Positions 48,553-60,158 of a DNA stretch of 64,000 bases are shown one piece after another. How positions within the stretch are numbered: position 1 is the first letter of the stretch; each line of letters opens with the position of its first letter. Under the pieces are notes generated by a model that saw nothing but the letters and a program-made list of their open reading frames with translations, did not search any database and was not told where the DNA came from. Source of the DNA: Terebella lapidaria (taxonomy: Eukaryota > Annelida > Polychaeta > Terebellida > Terebellidae); NCBI GenBank assembly GCA_949152475.1, contig OX424556.1, positions 59,354,451 through 59,418,450 on the forward strand. Reading direction: 5' to 3'. The position numbers and the translations under genes are program-made.

Positions 48553-48806
48553 AATTCCTCTCGTTCTCTTCTTAGAGGCATTGATCGTTTGGGATCATTT
48601 GAACTATGATAAATTTTCTCAATTAAACGTACTTTCATTGAAAGTAATGAATGGTCAGGCTGATTGAAATGTTGGTAAATCAGTTGGTTACCACTGTTGT
48701 TAATTTGAGAACGATGACCATTTATACGTGTGTTGAGTCGACCTCCAGTCTCCCCTATGTAAATCAGTCCACATAATGTACATTCAATGCCATAAACAAG
48801 GTTAGT
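48459..48806 (-). pseudogene. GIY-YIG endonuclease domain, N-terminal to the RT
   Basis: The frame reads NLVYGIECTLCGLIYIGETG, then RLNTRINGHRSQI, then QHFNQPDHS and REREEFWIKELGTAAPYG. VYGI and YIGET are the two halves of the GIY-YIG signature with a C-x2-C between them. Downstream Arg, His and Glu fit the catalytic and zinc-binding pattern of Penelope-type nucleases. On the minus strand this lies upstream of the RT, the reverse of the classical Penelope order and the order reported for Naiad/Chlamys elements. The nuclease makes the target nick for retrotransposition. The frame is cut off upstream by the LINE. Confidence 0.85.
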
Positions 48807-51765
48807 TATTGAATTGAATTGAATTGAATTTATTTCACCAATCAATAATACATTCATACAGACAATAGTGGTACAGAATCACAAACATGAAAGGTGAAAA
48901 GGGAAATGCTAGAAGCTTGGAGCTTATTAGTTGCATGACCCCAAAACAAGAATTATAACAACACTGAAAAAATAAATAAATAAATAAAAAAAAATAAACA
49001 TGATAAAAGGGAGCATTGACAATATATGAATACTTTGGTGTGTAACATTGATATACCTCTTTTTAGATTAACAATCATAGTTTGATAAAAATCTATTTTT
49101 GATACGTTTTTTTTAACATTGAGAGAGTCTTGCTGTCTCGTATGATGTCATCCAGGTCATTCCATAATTTTACACCTCTTACACTGATATTCATGGATCT
49201 TAATTTTGTTCTGCAATACTTAACATCAAAATTTCCCTTTGCACTAGATCGTGTATTATATTCGTGAACATTCTGAGTTACAGTAAAAAACTTCTGAACA
49301 TTAGTTGGGAGGCAATTATTTTTAGCTTGAAAAATAACCATTAATGTTTTCATATCTATTATATCTTTAAGTTTAAGACATTTAAATGTCATGAATAAAG
49401 GATCAGTGTGATCATGATACCCTACTTTTCCAACAATACGCATGGCCCTTTAATTTCTGCAACACAGTAAGTTTTTTTTAATTTCGATTCAAATGTATTA
49501 CCCCATATTTCACAAGCATAACTAAGGTATGGCAAAATAAGAGAACAGTACAATGTATAAAGGATCTTGCCAGTCAGGTTATGTTTAACCCTATACAATA
49601 CTGATATATTTTTCGAGATACTTCGGCTAACAGAGTTAATTTGATCATTCCACAACAATTTTTCATCAACAAGTACACCAAGAAATTTTGTTACATGCAC
49701 CCTTTTTATTTTAACATCATCAATGAGAATTGTACAATCAGCCTTGCTGTGTGTATTACCAAAGATCATAAAATTGGTCTTGCTTACATTCAGTGATAAC
49801 TTGTTTACCTTAAACCAACAAGTCAGATGTTTTAACTCATCATTGAGTACACTGATAACATCAATAATAGATTTATCTGTAAAAAACACATTAGTATCAT
49901 CTGCAAATAAAATAAATCTAAGTCTATCTGAGATATTTGCAAGGTCATTAATATATAAAAGAAACAGTATAGGTCCCAGAATTGAGCCTTGCGGAACACC
50001 ACAAAGAATTGTTTTATAATATGAAGATACATTGTTGTGGACAACATATTGTGATCTATTGAACAAATAGTTTTGTACCCATAGAGAAGCTACTCCTCTA
50101 ACACCATAGTGATACAATTTTTTCACCAATATTGAATGATCAATAGTATCAAAGGCCTTTTTCAAATCAATAAAAACTCCCACAGTGCACAAATTCTTAT
50201 CTATGTTGGATGTTATTTGCTCAATCAATTCCATTAGTGCTAGGGTTGTGGAGTGATTTTCTCTGAAGCCATACTGACCATTATACATTAGATTATTGGT
50301 TTTCACAAATGAGACAAGTCTATTGTAAAACAATTTTTCCAAAATTTTCGAGAATTGAGGGAGTAACGACACAGGTCTGTAGTTCGAGAACACTTTTTTA
50401 TCACCACTTTTGAATAGAGGGATTATTTTTGCAATTTTCATCTTATCAGGGAAAACACCTGATATGAATGATTGGTTACAAATATGACATAAAGGTTTCA
50501 GAATGTTTGGGATTATTCTCTTGACAACAGCCATGTTGAATCCATCATAACCACATGAGTGTTTATTCTTAAAATTGCCAACAATTTTCAAGATTTCACA
50601 TTCAGTAACAGGATACAAAAAAAGAGATTCGGATATACTATTACCAAGATAATCGGCATAAGTTTTATCTGGACATTTCTTAATTTTTTTAGCCAATGAA
50701 GGTCCAACCTGGGTGAAAAAGTTTACAAAACCATTTGCGATGCTTTTGTCATCAGAAACAATTTTTTCTCCAGAGATGAATTCATTCAAAGCTATAATAT
50801 TACCCTTTTTCCTTTTAGTAATGTCATTCAAAATTTTCCATGTATGTTTAATGCAATTCTTATATTTTAGCAATTTATTATTGTAGAAGTGTTTTTCAGA
50901 ATTCCTTAGAATTGATGTTAGTTTGTTTTTATATAGTTTATACTTTGATTCAGCTTCTTTAGTTCTGTGCTTAATGAATGTTTTGTACATATTGTTTTTT
51001 TTCTTACAAGCATTCAACAAGCCTTTTGTTAACCATGGTTTTTCATGTTCCCTTTTGTGTTTAACTTTAACTAGTGGGCATGTATTATTAAAAGAATCTG
51101 TGCAAATTGTCATAAAATTGTCATAGGATTCATGGACATCTTTAATATTGCATACATTTTGCCAATCTGCATGAAGTAATCTGTCAGAAAAGGTAGACAA
51201 GTTTTGTTCATTAGTTTTTCTGACCAACTGGTATTCGTTACAAATCTTATTATCATGTTTAACCTGGCATTTATAATCCACAAGACAAAACACTGGTAAG
51301 TGATCTGATATGTCATTTATCATGATACCATTTTGCATACGAACACCCAGCTCATTCGTAAAAATGTTGTCGATAAGTGAAATGGTTGAACTCGTAATAC
51401 GAGTTGGCATGTTTATAAGAGGGTAGTACCCAAAACTATATAACTGATTCAAAAAATTTTGACTATTTACATTACTTTCACTTTTTAAGAGATCTATATT
51501 GAAATCTCCACAAATATACATTGTTTTATTTCTAGATTCCTCCAATATAGATTGCAAATGTTCATTGAATAACTTGACATCAATATCTGGAGCCTTGTAT
51601 AAGCAACCTATTCGAATCTTTTTTGTGTAATTGACAATGATGTCAATGAACAATGATTCCATACAATCATCAGACACTTTATTAACCACATCATGCACAA
51701 AATCATCATTCACATATACAGCAACACCACCACCTCCTTTCGTCATTCGACAACTGTATAAGCAA
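48807..51765 (-). mobile_element. CR1/L2-like LINE inserted in Naiad copy 2
   Basis: The 3' end carries (aattc)n pentamers (48810-48830) as the terminal tail instead of poly(A), typical of CR1/L2-type elements. The 5' end begins inside the endonuclease, so it is 5'-truncated. TAGT flanks both sides. Few disruptions suggest a recent insertion. Confidence 0.85.
49093..51746 (-). pseudogene. LINE ORF2: partial endonuclease, reverse transcriptase, C-terminus
   Basis: A 774-residue frame (51746-49422) starts in the endonuclease at TKGGGGVAVYVNDDF and includes YICGDFNIDLL, DNIFTNELG and SDHLPVF (the nuclease C-terminus). The RT follows with NYRPVSLLPQFSKILEKLFY, VFIDLKKAFDTIDHSI (catalytic Asp), GVPQGSILGPILFLLYINDL and LFADDTNVFF (active-site DD). 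A single frameshift near 49440 passes to the last 116 residues (49443-49093), ending MLKKTYQK. The RT is intact in sequence; only the first part of the nuclease is missing. Confidence 0.85.
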
Positions 51766-51967
51766 TAGTGGACTTACATGTAAGATTTTCATAGCTGCGA
51801 GTATGGTATGTTTTATTGGTGAGGTTACTAGGCCTAGTGAAATTTGTGCCGGTAATTAAAATACTACATGTTTTGCAGTTCTTTGCTCTGCACTTATCTA
51901 CACTACAATCGTCAACAGATGAATTGAAATCTAGGATATCATCATAGTCAGGAGGAATATTGAGCAT
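51766..51967 (-). pseudogene. Cysteine-rich N-terminal part of Naiad copy 2
   Basis: The frame shows DDCSVDKCRAKNCKTCSILI and ends with RSYENLTCKST. This joins in frame to NLVYGIEC on the other side of the LINE once one copy of the TAGT duplication is removed. A chain of Cys pairs just before a GIY-YIG nuclease is characteristic of these elements. The upstream start is unclear (ATG at 51967), since the inverted-repeat arm begins about there. Confidence 0.75.
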
Positions 51968-51984
51968 ATAGCACTCAGGGTGGA

Positions 51985-52590
51985 AATGTAGTACAGACTT
52001 TTTCTATCGATTGATATGGCTTCATAATGGTCTAAGACAACCTTATTCAGAGGGTGTGTAAAATTTTCTCCTGGGCTAACTTTTTTATGGCCTTTTTCAA
52101 AATGGCCGCCACCAAAAATTTGGTATTTTAGGAAAAAATCAGAATTATCCTCCTGTCATGATGCTTTCGGTCTAATATTATACATATTAGTTATATGGAA
52201 ATATATTCTTCCCAACAATACTAATAATACCGGTTCAGACCACCAAAAATGAAAAAAATCCAAGATGGCCACCAGATTCTCGCCATTTTCACACAAATAC
52301 TCATTACTTCCTGCCAAGTTGAGATAGGAAGCCAATTTCGGTGTCTAACCCTGGGTTTTTGGGTATGAGGATTCCAAATGAATAACCAGTTTCGTGATTG
52401 GATGGTTCGAAGTGGCTCAGAATCCAAGATGGCTGCCAAATTATAGCTCGATTTCGCAAATAAGCACCAATAACCGTCACATATTCAAAATAAAAAGACA
52501 ATTTTGGTGGCCAGTCCTGGGGATTGGGGTATGAGGGTGCTACCTGAAGAAATACTTTTGTGTTTAGATGGTGATTGGCCAGTTTAAAGC
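51985..52590. repeat. Left arm of a ~600 bp inverted repeat
   Basis: The reverse complement of this stretch matches 56650-57262 with scattered changes. Landmarks are gttagcccaggagaaaattt, cggtattatta with gaagaata, and ccaagatggctgccaaat. It contains no coding frame. Confidence 0.75.
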
Positions 52591-53019
52591 TATCCAACTG
52601 TCCAAAAGCCAAGATAAAGACTAATTAATGAAACACATTCAAACAAACCTGTTTGATAGCACTCACTCGCACTTCAAAATAAACAGTACCACTACCAGGC
52701 ATAATTTTTTTCCGAGCAATCAAACCCAAGTATATTATATTAGGCATATCAAAACCAAGTATATTATATTAGGCATTTAAAACCATATAACAGCTGTCAG
52801 AATGTTTGATCAGATAGTAAAAAAAACTCCTTGAAATTGATGATCACTAGCTTCACCATCAAATCAAATTGGCTGTGAGTCTGTGACTACTTTGTTTCAA
52901 TTGAGTTTCTACAAGGATATTGGCCTCACATTGGTACTTACATTCACTGCCTTTTCTGAGTATACAATCCTCCTAAGCTGGACATATAACTTGATGAGGA
53001 AGTTGTTGACGTTATTAAC
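52591..53019. other. Degraded 5' part of the Helitron interior
   Basis: No motif is recognisable. A repeated phrase aaccaagtatattatattag occurs near 52724 and 52751. It lies directly between the left inverted arm and the first recognisable Helitron protein segment. Confidence 0.35.
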
Positions 53020-54062
53020 AAATATATCAACACAGAAGACGTTGATTAGATGAGATACAGCAAGTTACATGACATTATAAATGATGTTCCGCTTCATACT
53101 AAGAATTATACAAGGTCATGCAAGAAGGGTAGCAGGACCTACAGGTTTAGGTTATTTCGTCCACCTTCTTGTCAGACCTTTATGTGCCATCCCAGCAGAC
53201 TCTGATCCAGATGAGTGAAAGAACACTGCTGAAGAACAAGCCTGGAACATTATAGCCTCCACGAAAATGGTTGTACATCCAGCATAAACACAAAGACAGA
53301 TGGGTATGTCAGTACAAATCAAAACCCTTCGAAAGCCTGGAATCGAAATTTTGACTTACAATATGTTGTTGATGCATACGCCTGCATTCGATATATTGTG
53401 TCATATTATTGCAGCAAGAAGCAGAGTGAAGATGGTCAGCTCCTCCATGAAGAACCATGCAGAGCACAATATGCTGGGATAAGACAGACGATAAGCTACA
53501 ATGACTCGGCAAAATATACCTGACCAACAGGGAGATGAGTGTCACGGAGGCTATTTACAAGGCCACAGGCACACCTCTCAAAAACTGTAGTCGGGATGTT
53601 GTTTGGATACTTGCAGATCCGACAAGTACCAGACTGACACTTCCACTCTTACTGCTGGGCCACTGAGATCCAGGCATTAGGACGTGTGGCTACACTGTAC
53701 ATCTGTACTAGACATGTACATGTACCATGCACGCCCTCCTGTAGATATTCTCAAAGACCTGTCTGGTTGAAATTGTATCCCTCTTCAAGGTTGATAGTAA
53801 ACCAGGTAGAGATTATGAACCATCTGAAGAAAATTCTACCCATAACAACGACAACCGGTCCAATGTTCCATATGCTTCATTGAAGTTGGCTGGGAATAAA
53901 GGATAAATCTCAAGACGGAAATTTTCCAGTAAAGCTTGCACATCTGTAGGGACAGTGAGAAACATTATCAGAATCTCATGGTTCTTTATCTTCACCACTT
54001 TGAAATGGATTTAAATGAGTAGGAGCATTTCCTACTATGGCAAAAGGACAAGCATCAGCAAC
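53020..54062 (+). pseudogene. Decayed Helitron-type Rep/helicase protein, N-terminal part
   Basis: Translations in shifting frames give QYVVDAYACIRYIVSYYCSK (about 53360-53420) and LTNREMSVTEAIYKATGTPL then SRDVVWILADPTS (about 53520-53635). These are hallmark segments of the region between the Rep nuclease and the Pif1 helicase in Helitron proteins. Stops and frameshifts are frequent. I could not make out the HUH nuclease motif. The frame is interrupted at 54062 by an inserted element and resumes after 55261. Confidence 0.6.
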
Positions 54063-55261
54063 CAGACATGGGGCGATTACAAGGTCAATGTAATCAATTA
54101 CGATTACGATTACTCACACATTTGATGATTAAATTACGATTACGATTACAGGCAAATATAGATGTAATCGATTACAATTACGATTACTTATCCATTGTAA
54201 TCATAATTACAATCATGATTACTATTTTCGTATTAGATGTAGAGTGAAAAACAAGTAGGTGTCAGCGCTAACTAGTGATTGAGGAAAAAATATACCATCA
54301 AGAGAAAACTATCAAAGTGAGAAATTATTTTTGAGGAATTGCTTAGATATATTTGTTGGAAAAATATTTTCAAAACAAAAGCTGCTGTAATATAGCAAGA
54401 CTGAAGTCGACCCTGGAACCATACGCCGCTTTCATCGTATACTAATAACAACAGAAACAACAGACTTTCCTTTGTTGGATGATTGTTCGCGTTTACACAA
54501 TGGCAGTGTAATGAATGGTCTGCCTAACAATTAAGTTTTATTGGGTGTGAGGAGGTGAGGAGTGGGAGCCAATCGATTGCGGAATTGGAGGGAGAGATCG
54601 GAGTGGGGGGGAAGGGGGGGGGGCGGCGAGGGAGGGGCGGGCGGTACTGGAATAATCAAGAGAGGCAGCCAAACACCCTGCAATTGTCAAGTTTGATAGG
54701 TATCTCTGCTTGCGGAAGGTGATTTGTACAAGACCTTTCTTTGATTTCCAGATACAGCATTGTAACACAAGTGATATCTTAATCAGTAATACCTCCTGCA
54801 GTCAATGCAAACCGAGTATCTATGTAACACAGTGGTCAACCGGTCATAAATTTCATTTAGGGATAACTTACGAACACATGTGTTCATAATTTGGTATATA
54901 CACCTGTACATGGAGCAGAAAATCTATGTAGTTTGTTGAGTCATATAATAAGTGGTTGTGCCAAGTTTTTTTTATCATAATGACGTGTGGATTTCATGAG
55001 TGAAAAGCAAGGCAATATTATAAATGTCCCCTATGTCATGACTAAATTCTTAACTTCCACGAATACAGAATTTTTTTTATATTTCAATTGATGTAATCAT
55101 GTAAAGTAATCATGATTACGATTACTTTTACCGTGTATTCGATTACGATTACGATTACATCATGAAATTTTCAAATGTAATCGATTACGATTACGATTAT
55201 GTAATCGTAATCGTAATTAGGGGTTTGATTACGATTAATGATTACGATTACCCCATGTCTG
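54063..55261. mobile_element. hAT-like non-autonomous element, 8 bp target duplication
   Basis: The ends are CAGACATGGGG and CCCCATGTCTG, flanked by TCAGCAAC on both sides (54055-54062 and 55262-55269). An 8 bp duplication and CAG...CTG termini are typical of the hAT superfamily. Both subterminal zones are packed with gattacgattac / gtaatcgtaatc repeats (54070-54230 and 55090-55255), likely transposase-binding or hairpin-forming. The interior (1,199 bp in total) has no transposase frame. It contains a G-rich tract at 54601-54645. Confidence 0.85.
54601..54645 (+). other. G-rich tract with G-quadruplex potential
   Basis: Runs of seven and ten G, followed by several runs of three to four, occur within 45 bp inside the hAT-like element. 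The sequence fits the G3+N1-7 pattern. Confidence 0.6.
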
Positions 55262-55269
55262 TCAGCAAC

Positions 55270-56420
55270 ATTATCAGAGAAACGCAAGCGCTATTTGGAA
55301 ATAATATCAAAGAGGTTGAAGTAGCCATGAAGAGATCCAAGAAAATCATCTTGCAGAAGATGCCTTGGCACACATTGACCCAGAAAGTGGCGGCTGGACG
55401 CTTGGAAACAAAAGCCAACCTAGATGACGCTTACCTCGAGGACATCAATCTGGAAGACCTGCCAAATTGAGTGGCCTGCCTCGGAGCTCCAACACCAAGA
55501 TGGGTTCAGTTGTCAGTAGAACACAGCATCTTGGCAATCCCATAGAACCAGGCTCAAGTTCTCATGCAGTGCATGAACAATATGCAAGGGAAAGTCTTCA
55601 TTCATACTTGCTAGTGGTGCATCGATAAGATGAATGGAAAATGTCTGGGAACTTTCAATATATTGGTAAAGGAAAGTTTTATATCATCAGAGCTCTGATG
55701 TGTGGCTCCAACTGGCAAAGCAGCATTTACCATCAGTGGAGGAACCATGCTTCCATTCAAAGGGGTGTGGGACAAAAGTATATACCACTTGCTGAAGAGC
55801 TCATCACTGCCCCCAAAGGTTAGGTATTAAAACCTCGAGCTGATAACATTTGATGAGATCCCAGCAGAGGCATGCTGAATTTCATCAGAGGTCGTCTGGA
55901 TGAACTCAAGAGAAACAAGAGTTCTTCATGATTCTGGCAGTCAGGGATTTTATCCACTGCCGCATGTAAGAGGACAAATACGGAGACCCAGCTGCCATTG
56001 CAGAGCCTTGGGACGACTTCAAGGTTACTACACCGTACTTTGACTGACATAATGAGACGAAAAAATGACAAATCGTTTTCGGAGATGTTGAATCATAGAG
56101 CTCTGAAAATTAGGAGATGTTCAAGGATCACAGATCCAAGCAGATGCACTTCATGTGTGTCCTTTCCAAAAAGTAGCTGCTGCACACAATGTAAAGATGA
56201 CTGATTCTTTGAACAGACAGAAATCGAAGATTGTGGCTGTGAATGTTGTCGAGAATAGATCTGGCTTGAAGAAGAATACAACACCTGTACCCATTGAATG
56301 CAACCTTTCTGCTGATGTTACACTCTGTGAGGGCTCCATGGTGACTATGATGAGCAATCCCAATGTAGGGGATGGTCTGGTGAGTGGCGTCATGGTAACG
56401 GTCTTGAGGATCATCGAAGG
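55270..56420 (+). pseudogene. Decayed Helitron-type Pif1 helicase, C-terminal part
   Basis: Remnants in order are a Walker A-like IGKGKFYIIRAL (about 55660-55690), a Walker B-like LITFDEI (about 55836-55856), a segment readable as LAVRDF followed after one frameshift by YPLPHV (about 55930-55965, the usual gDfyQLPPV), and finally CEGSMVTMMSNPNVGDGLVS then GVMVTVLRII (about 56325-56415). The last is the late helicase motif of Pif1 family proteins. Many stops make it a pseudogene. Order and spacing match a SF1 Pif1 helicase unwinding DNA during rolling-circle transposition. Confidence 0.6.
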
Positions 56421-56649
56421 ATCCAAACCTCTACGCCAACCACAATGTGTGTTAGATTTGACAATGACCAATTTGGCATCAATGCCCGTGCCTTATCACC
56501 AACAGACCTCCCGAAGAGTTGGCTCTGAAATATTTTTTTTCTGTCTGATAGTGGTTTATTCTGTTGACTTTGTGCGAGTGGGTGCTATTAGACGGGTTCG
56601 TTTACATGTTTCACATTATTTAATGATTATCTTCGCCTTTGAACACCTC

Positions 56650-57262
56650 TAAATTGGCCAGTCACCATCTACAAACAAAAGTATTTCTTCAAGTAGCACC
56701 CTCATATCCCAAAGCCCAGGACTGGCCACCAGAGTTGGCTTGTTATCTTGATATATATGACGGTCATTGGTGCTCATTTGCGAAATCGGGCTAAAATTTG
56801 GCAGCCATCTTGGATTCTGAGCAGCTTCAAACCTTCCAATCACAAAACTGGTTATATATATGAAATACTCATACCCTAAAACCCAGGGTTAGACACCAGA
56901 ATTGGCTTCCTATCTCAATTTGGCAGGAAGTTATGAGCATTTGTGTAAAAATGGCGAGAATTTGGTGGTCATCTTGGATTTTTTAAGTTTTCGGGGCGTT
57001 TGAATCGGTATTATTATTATTGTTATGAAGAATACATCTCCATACAACTAAATGTCACGTTAATAGACCAAAAGCATCATGCCAGGAGGATACTTTTGAT
57101 TTTTCCCTAAAATACCAAATTTTCGATGTCGGCCATTTTGAAAAAGGCCATTAAAAAGTTAGCCCAGGAGAAAATTTTACACACCCTCTGAAAAAGGCTG
57201 TCTTAGACCATTATGAAGCCATACCAATCGACAGAAAAAGTCTGTACTACGTTTCCACCCTG
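56650..57262. repeat. Right arm of a ~600 bp inverted repeat
   Basis: Inverse of 51985-52590. Together the arms enclose a ~4 kb interior with a decayed Helitron-type protein and a later hAT-like insertion. Weak similarity continues a little outside the arms (ttcctcctgactat on both sides). Confidence 0.75.
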
Positions 57263-57580
57263 TGTGAAATTTCCTCCTGACTATCAAGTAAAACTTGACA
57301 ATCACGAACAGGAATAAAGTTATCAGAGTTATTATACCACAAGGTTTTATCAAGGGATTGAACATATGATGGTCTAGATATGTCTAATAGAGAGATCCAT
57401 GGGACACTATTACCAACTGCTACATCCACGTCCCTGGGAGCAACAGGAGACCTTTTGATGGGCGACGTCTCAGCCATTATGGAATAGTGACTTTTCATAT
57501 TTTGTAATTTGTACCAGGCTAACGGTGACCTCGGGGACAGTTTGTCCACCAGCAGAGACACCAACCTGGTGGTTATAAAA
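57263..57580 (-). other. Open segment of unknown nature
   Basis: On the minus strand an ATG (near 57480) opens about 75 residues beginning MAETSPIKRSPVAPRDVDVA and containing DNFIPVRDCQVLLDSQEEIS. I do not recognise it. It lies between the right inverted arm and the 3' end of Naiad copy 3 and could be a host exon or part of the interrupted element. Confidence 0.3.
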
Positions 57581-60029
57581 GTAGAAATGTATACCGACAA
57601 ACAGACAAATTCATATTCCAAGACCGAATCCATGGACGAATTTTACAAGATCAGTGTGAGTAGTCAAATCCGAGAGATACTAAGGTATCAAAGTCAAAGC
57701 CATGTGAAAATCACAGACACCCAGCCAGCTGAGTGTGAGATCAGGTGCTCCGGAAGAGTGAGCATCTCCTGCCCCGCATGCGACACCCGCTGTGATATCC
57801 ACACTGGCATATCGAGACGGAAATATATGCACAAAACTATAAGGATGGGATGATATCTTCCATCATATGTGTGACAGGCTTGGCGTAACCTTCAACCAGA
57901 TCATAGTGACGACCATAAAACTTCTTGAATGTCGACCTCAGCCTAGGCATTTGGTATCCTTGTTTGAGCAATTTGGTAGTCAGAACCTGTGCTCTAACTA
58001 TGAATTCCTGGTATGATGAACATGCTCTAGCATAACGAATTAACTGGGACACGTAGACGCCATAGGCTGGTGATGCTGGGATATTACTGCTCAAGACAGG
58101 AAAGTTGATAATGGGAAAATCAAAATCGTCACGTTTGTCATATAACCTTGTACAAAATTTGCCTTTATGGTCAATTTCGAGATAAATGTCAAGATAAGAA
58201 GCTGACATTGGAGAATCAGTTGTTTCTTTGATTTCCAGTTCGTCTGGATATATCTGATGTAGGTATTCACCAAATCTAGGGTTATTCAAGGATATGACAT
58301 CAATATACCTGTAGGTAAAATTGAACGAACTGGCCAATCGTTTATCTCCTCGTTTCATAAGATTTTGGATGAACTCAGCTTCATATGAGTATAGGAACAA
58401 GTCCGCTAATAGTGGTGCACAATTGGTACCCATAGGAAAATAACACCACCAAATTCAACAAATATGTTGTCAATGAGAAATTCCAGCATACTAACGATAT
58501 CATGTTCATCATATTTAGTAGCACAGTCAGTGTGTTCTTTAACAAAATAAACTGAATTGTGATTAACCACAAGATATTTATATCGTCTTTTGCCATTCTT
58601 GTGCAAAAATGATTGTTGAATAATATCCTTGAACCTCGCTTTCAGCTTAGTATGAGGGATATTAGTGTACAGTGTGGAAAAATCATATGTTCGAATGCTG
58701 TTAACAGTGGAAAATGAATTAGACTCTTTGGAGTTCTTCAATATCCACATTTGGTTTATACCATTTCTGGCATAAGCCATGTCACAGTATTTCTGGAGCC
58801 CTTCCTTCACTGCAGATAACAGTTTAGTTAGGAGTGACGAAAGGGGTTTAGTGGAACATACAGCAGAACCTGCAATATATCGCTGTTTGTATGGACATTT
58901 GTGTAATTTAGGTATCCAATATAAACTAGGAAGTTCCATTTCCTTCTGACTGATGTTGATATTATTAGACACCAGGACAGATTTATGGTTGTCCAGCACT
59001 TCCTTTTTAGATAATAGTACAGGTGTATATGTTGGGTTGCTGTATGTGCCAAAAATACCTAATTCATCAATGAGGCATTGATAATAATATTTCTTGCAAA
59101 CAAAAACAATGTTGTTAGATGCCTTGTCTGCTGGTATCATGACAAATTTCTCATGTAAACTTTGCAAATATTCATGAACATCAGGATCTCCCAGTACTGA
59201 TTTTGGGTTGTTGTTCATTGATCCTTTCAGTTTTTGTATTCTATTTCGGACACATGTCCGTACAGCCTTAGCCCATTCTGACAGGGTTTCGGCCTCAACC
59301 TCCTCACGTCTAGCCCACTTCCTTGCATAGTCTTCAACAACATCCATGATCAATTTGAAATTGAATTTCCAGTTGAATGGTTGGGCTTCACGGTATTTAG
59401 GACCTTTCTGTAATAGTTGTCTCAAAATATCATTCTCGACAATGTCCGAGTCACCTGTGACTATGTGCCCAACGGGACTATACAAGTGGGGTGATGAAGT
59501 ACATGAACATGATGGTGGGTTGGCTTTGAAATCATGCACATTGAAATGTTTTAGTGCAGACTTGTGGTTGAATATCCTGGATGCAATTGGTCTGGTGTAA
59601 GTGTAGGAAATCAAAGGACTACCACGTTCTTTAAAATAAGCGGGTATATTCGATTTAACTTTTTTATTGTGGAGGATATTGCTGACGTTGATAGCATCAA
59701 TACCCTTGTTTTCAAATTTAATTTTCAGAAAAGATCTCGGTTCCTGAGAATTTTCACGTATACACACAGGGTTAAATAACCTGTGTGATGCTATATCTAA
59801 TATGATAGAATTCAATTGGTATTCAGGACAAATATTTCCTGATGTAGGTCTGTCCATACACTCCCGATATAGTTGGTGGAGTACCGTAAGCGGAATACCA
59901 AATAACTTGGTCCTGATATGATGTATACCAAGTGGTGTTTGAATGTGAGACAATAGGCCTTCAAATGATACATTATGTATAGCAGGACGATTATAATGTC
60001 GGTGTCCATGGCTACGTTTCCTACGAATT
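57581..60029 (-). mobile_element. Naiad-type Penelope-like element, copy 3 (5'-truncated)
   Basis: It has the same 3' boundary (gtagaaatgtatacc) as copies 1 and 2 in an unrelated flank, so 57581 is the true 3' end of the element. It stops at ctacgaatt, where a LINE 3' end begins. It was therefore either truncated on insertion or cut by that LINE. Confidence 0.85.
57837..60029 (-). pseudogene. Naiad reverse transcriptase, copy 3
   Basis: One 544-residue frame (60040-58406, its first codons in flanking sequence) joins the linker and RT palm without the frame break seen in copies 1 and 2 (EYLQSLHEKFVMIPADKASN). The final part is 58433-57837. Differences from copies 1 and 2 include loss of seven residues after ILKNSKE, loss of two residues near NPVCIRENS, and a 3 bp loss that turns YIDD into YID, removing one of the two active-site aspartates. 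It shares the deletion and frameshift before MGTNCAPL with the others. Confidence 0.85.
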
Positions 60030-60158
60030 AGTTTAAACATATTTATTTATACTGGATCACCCAATAGCTGTTGCTAATCGAGGGGTTCTCCAGATCGCAA
60101 AGTAAACTACTGATGAACAACAAAGAACAATAAACTATGAACAGCCAGAGTTTGATGG

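Larger units (their letters stand above)
45959..48806 (-). mobile_element. Naiad-type Penelope-like element, copy 2 (main part)
   Basis: Duplicate of copy 1 that keeps the upstream region, including the GIY-YIG nuclease. A LINE (48807-51765) splits it, and its N-terminal cysteine-rich part continues at 51766-51967. The two parts share the 4 bp TAGT (48803-48806 and 51766-51769), so the LINE went into an existing Naiad. Confidence 0.85.
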
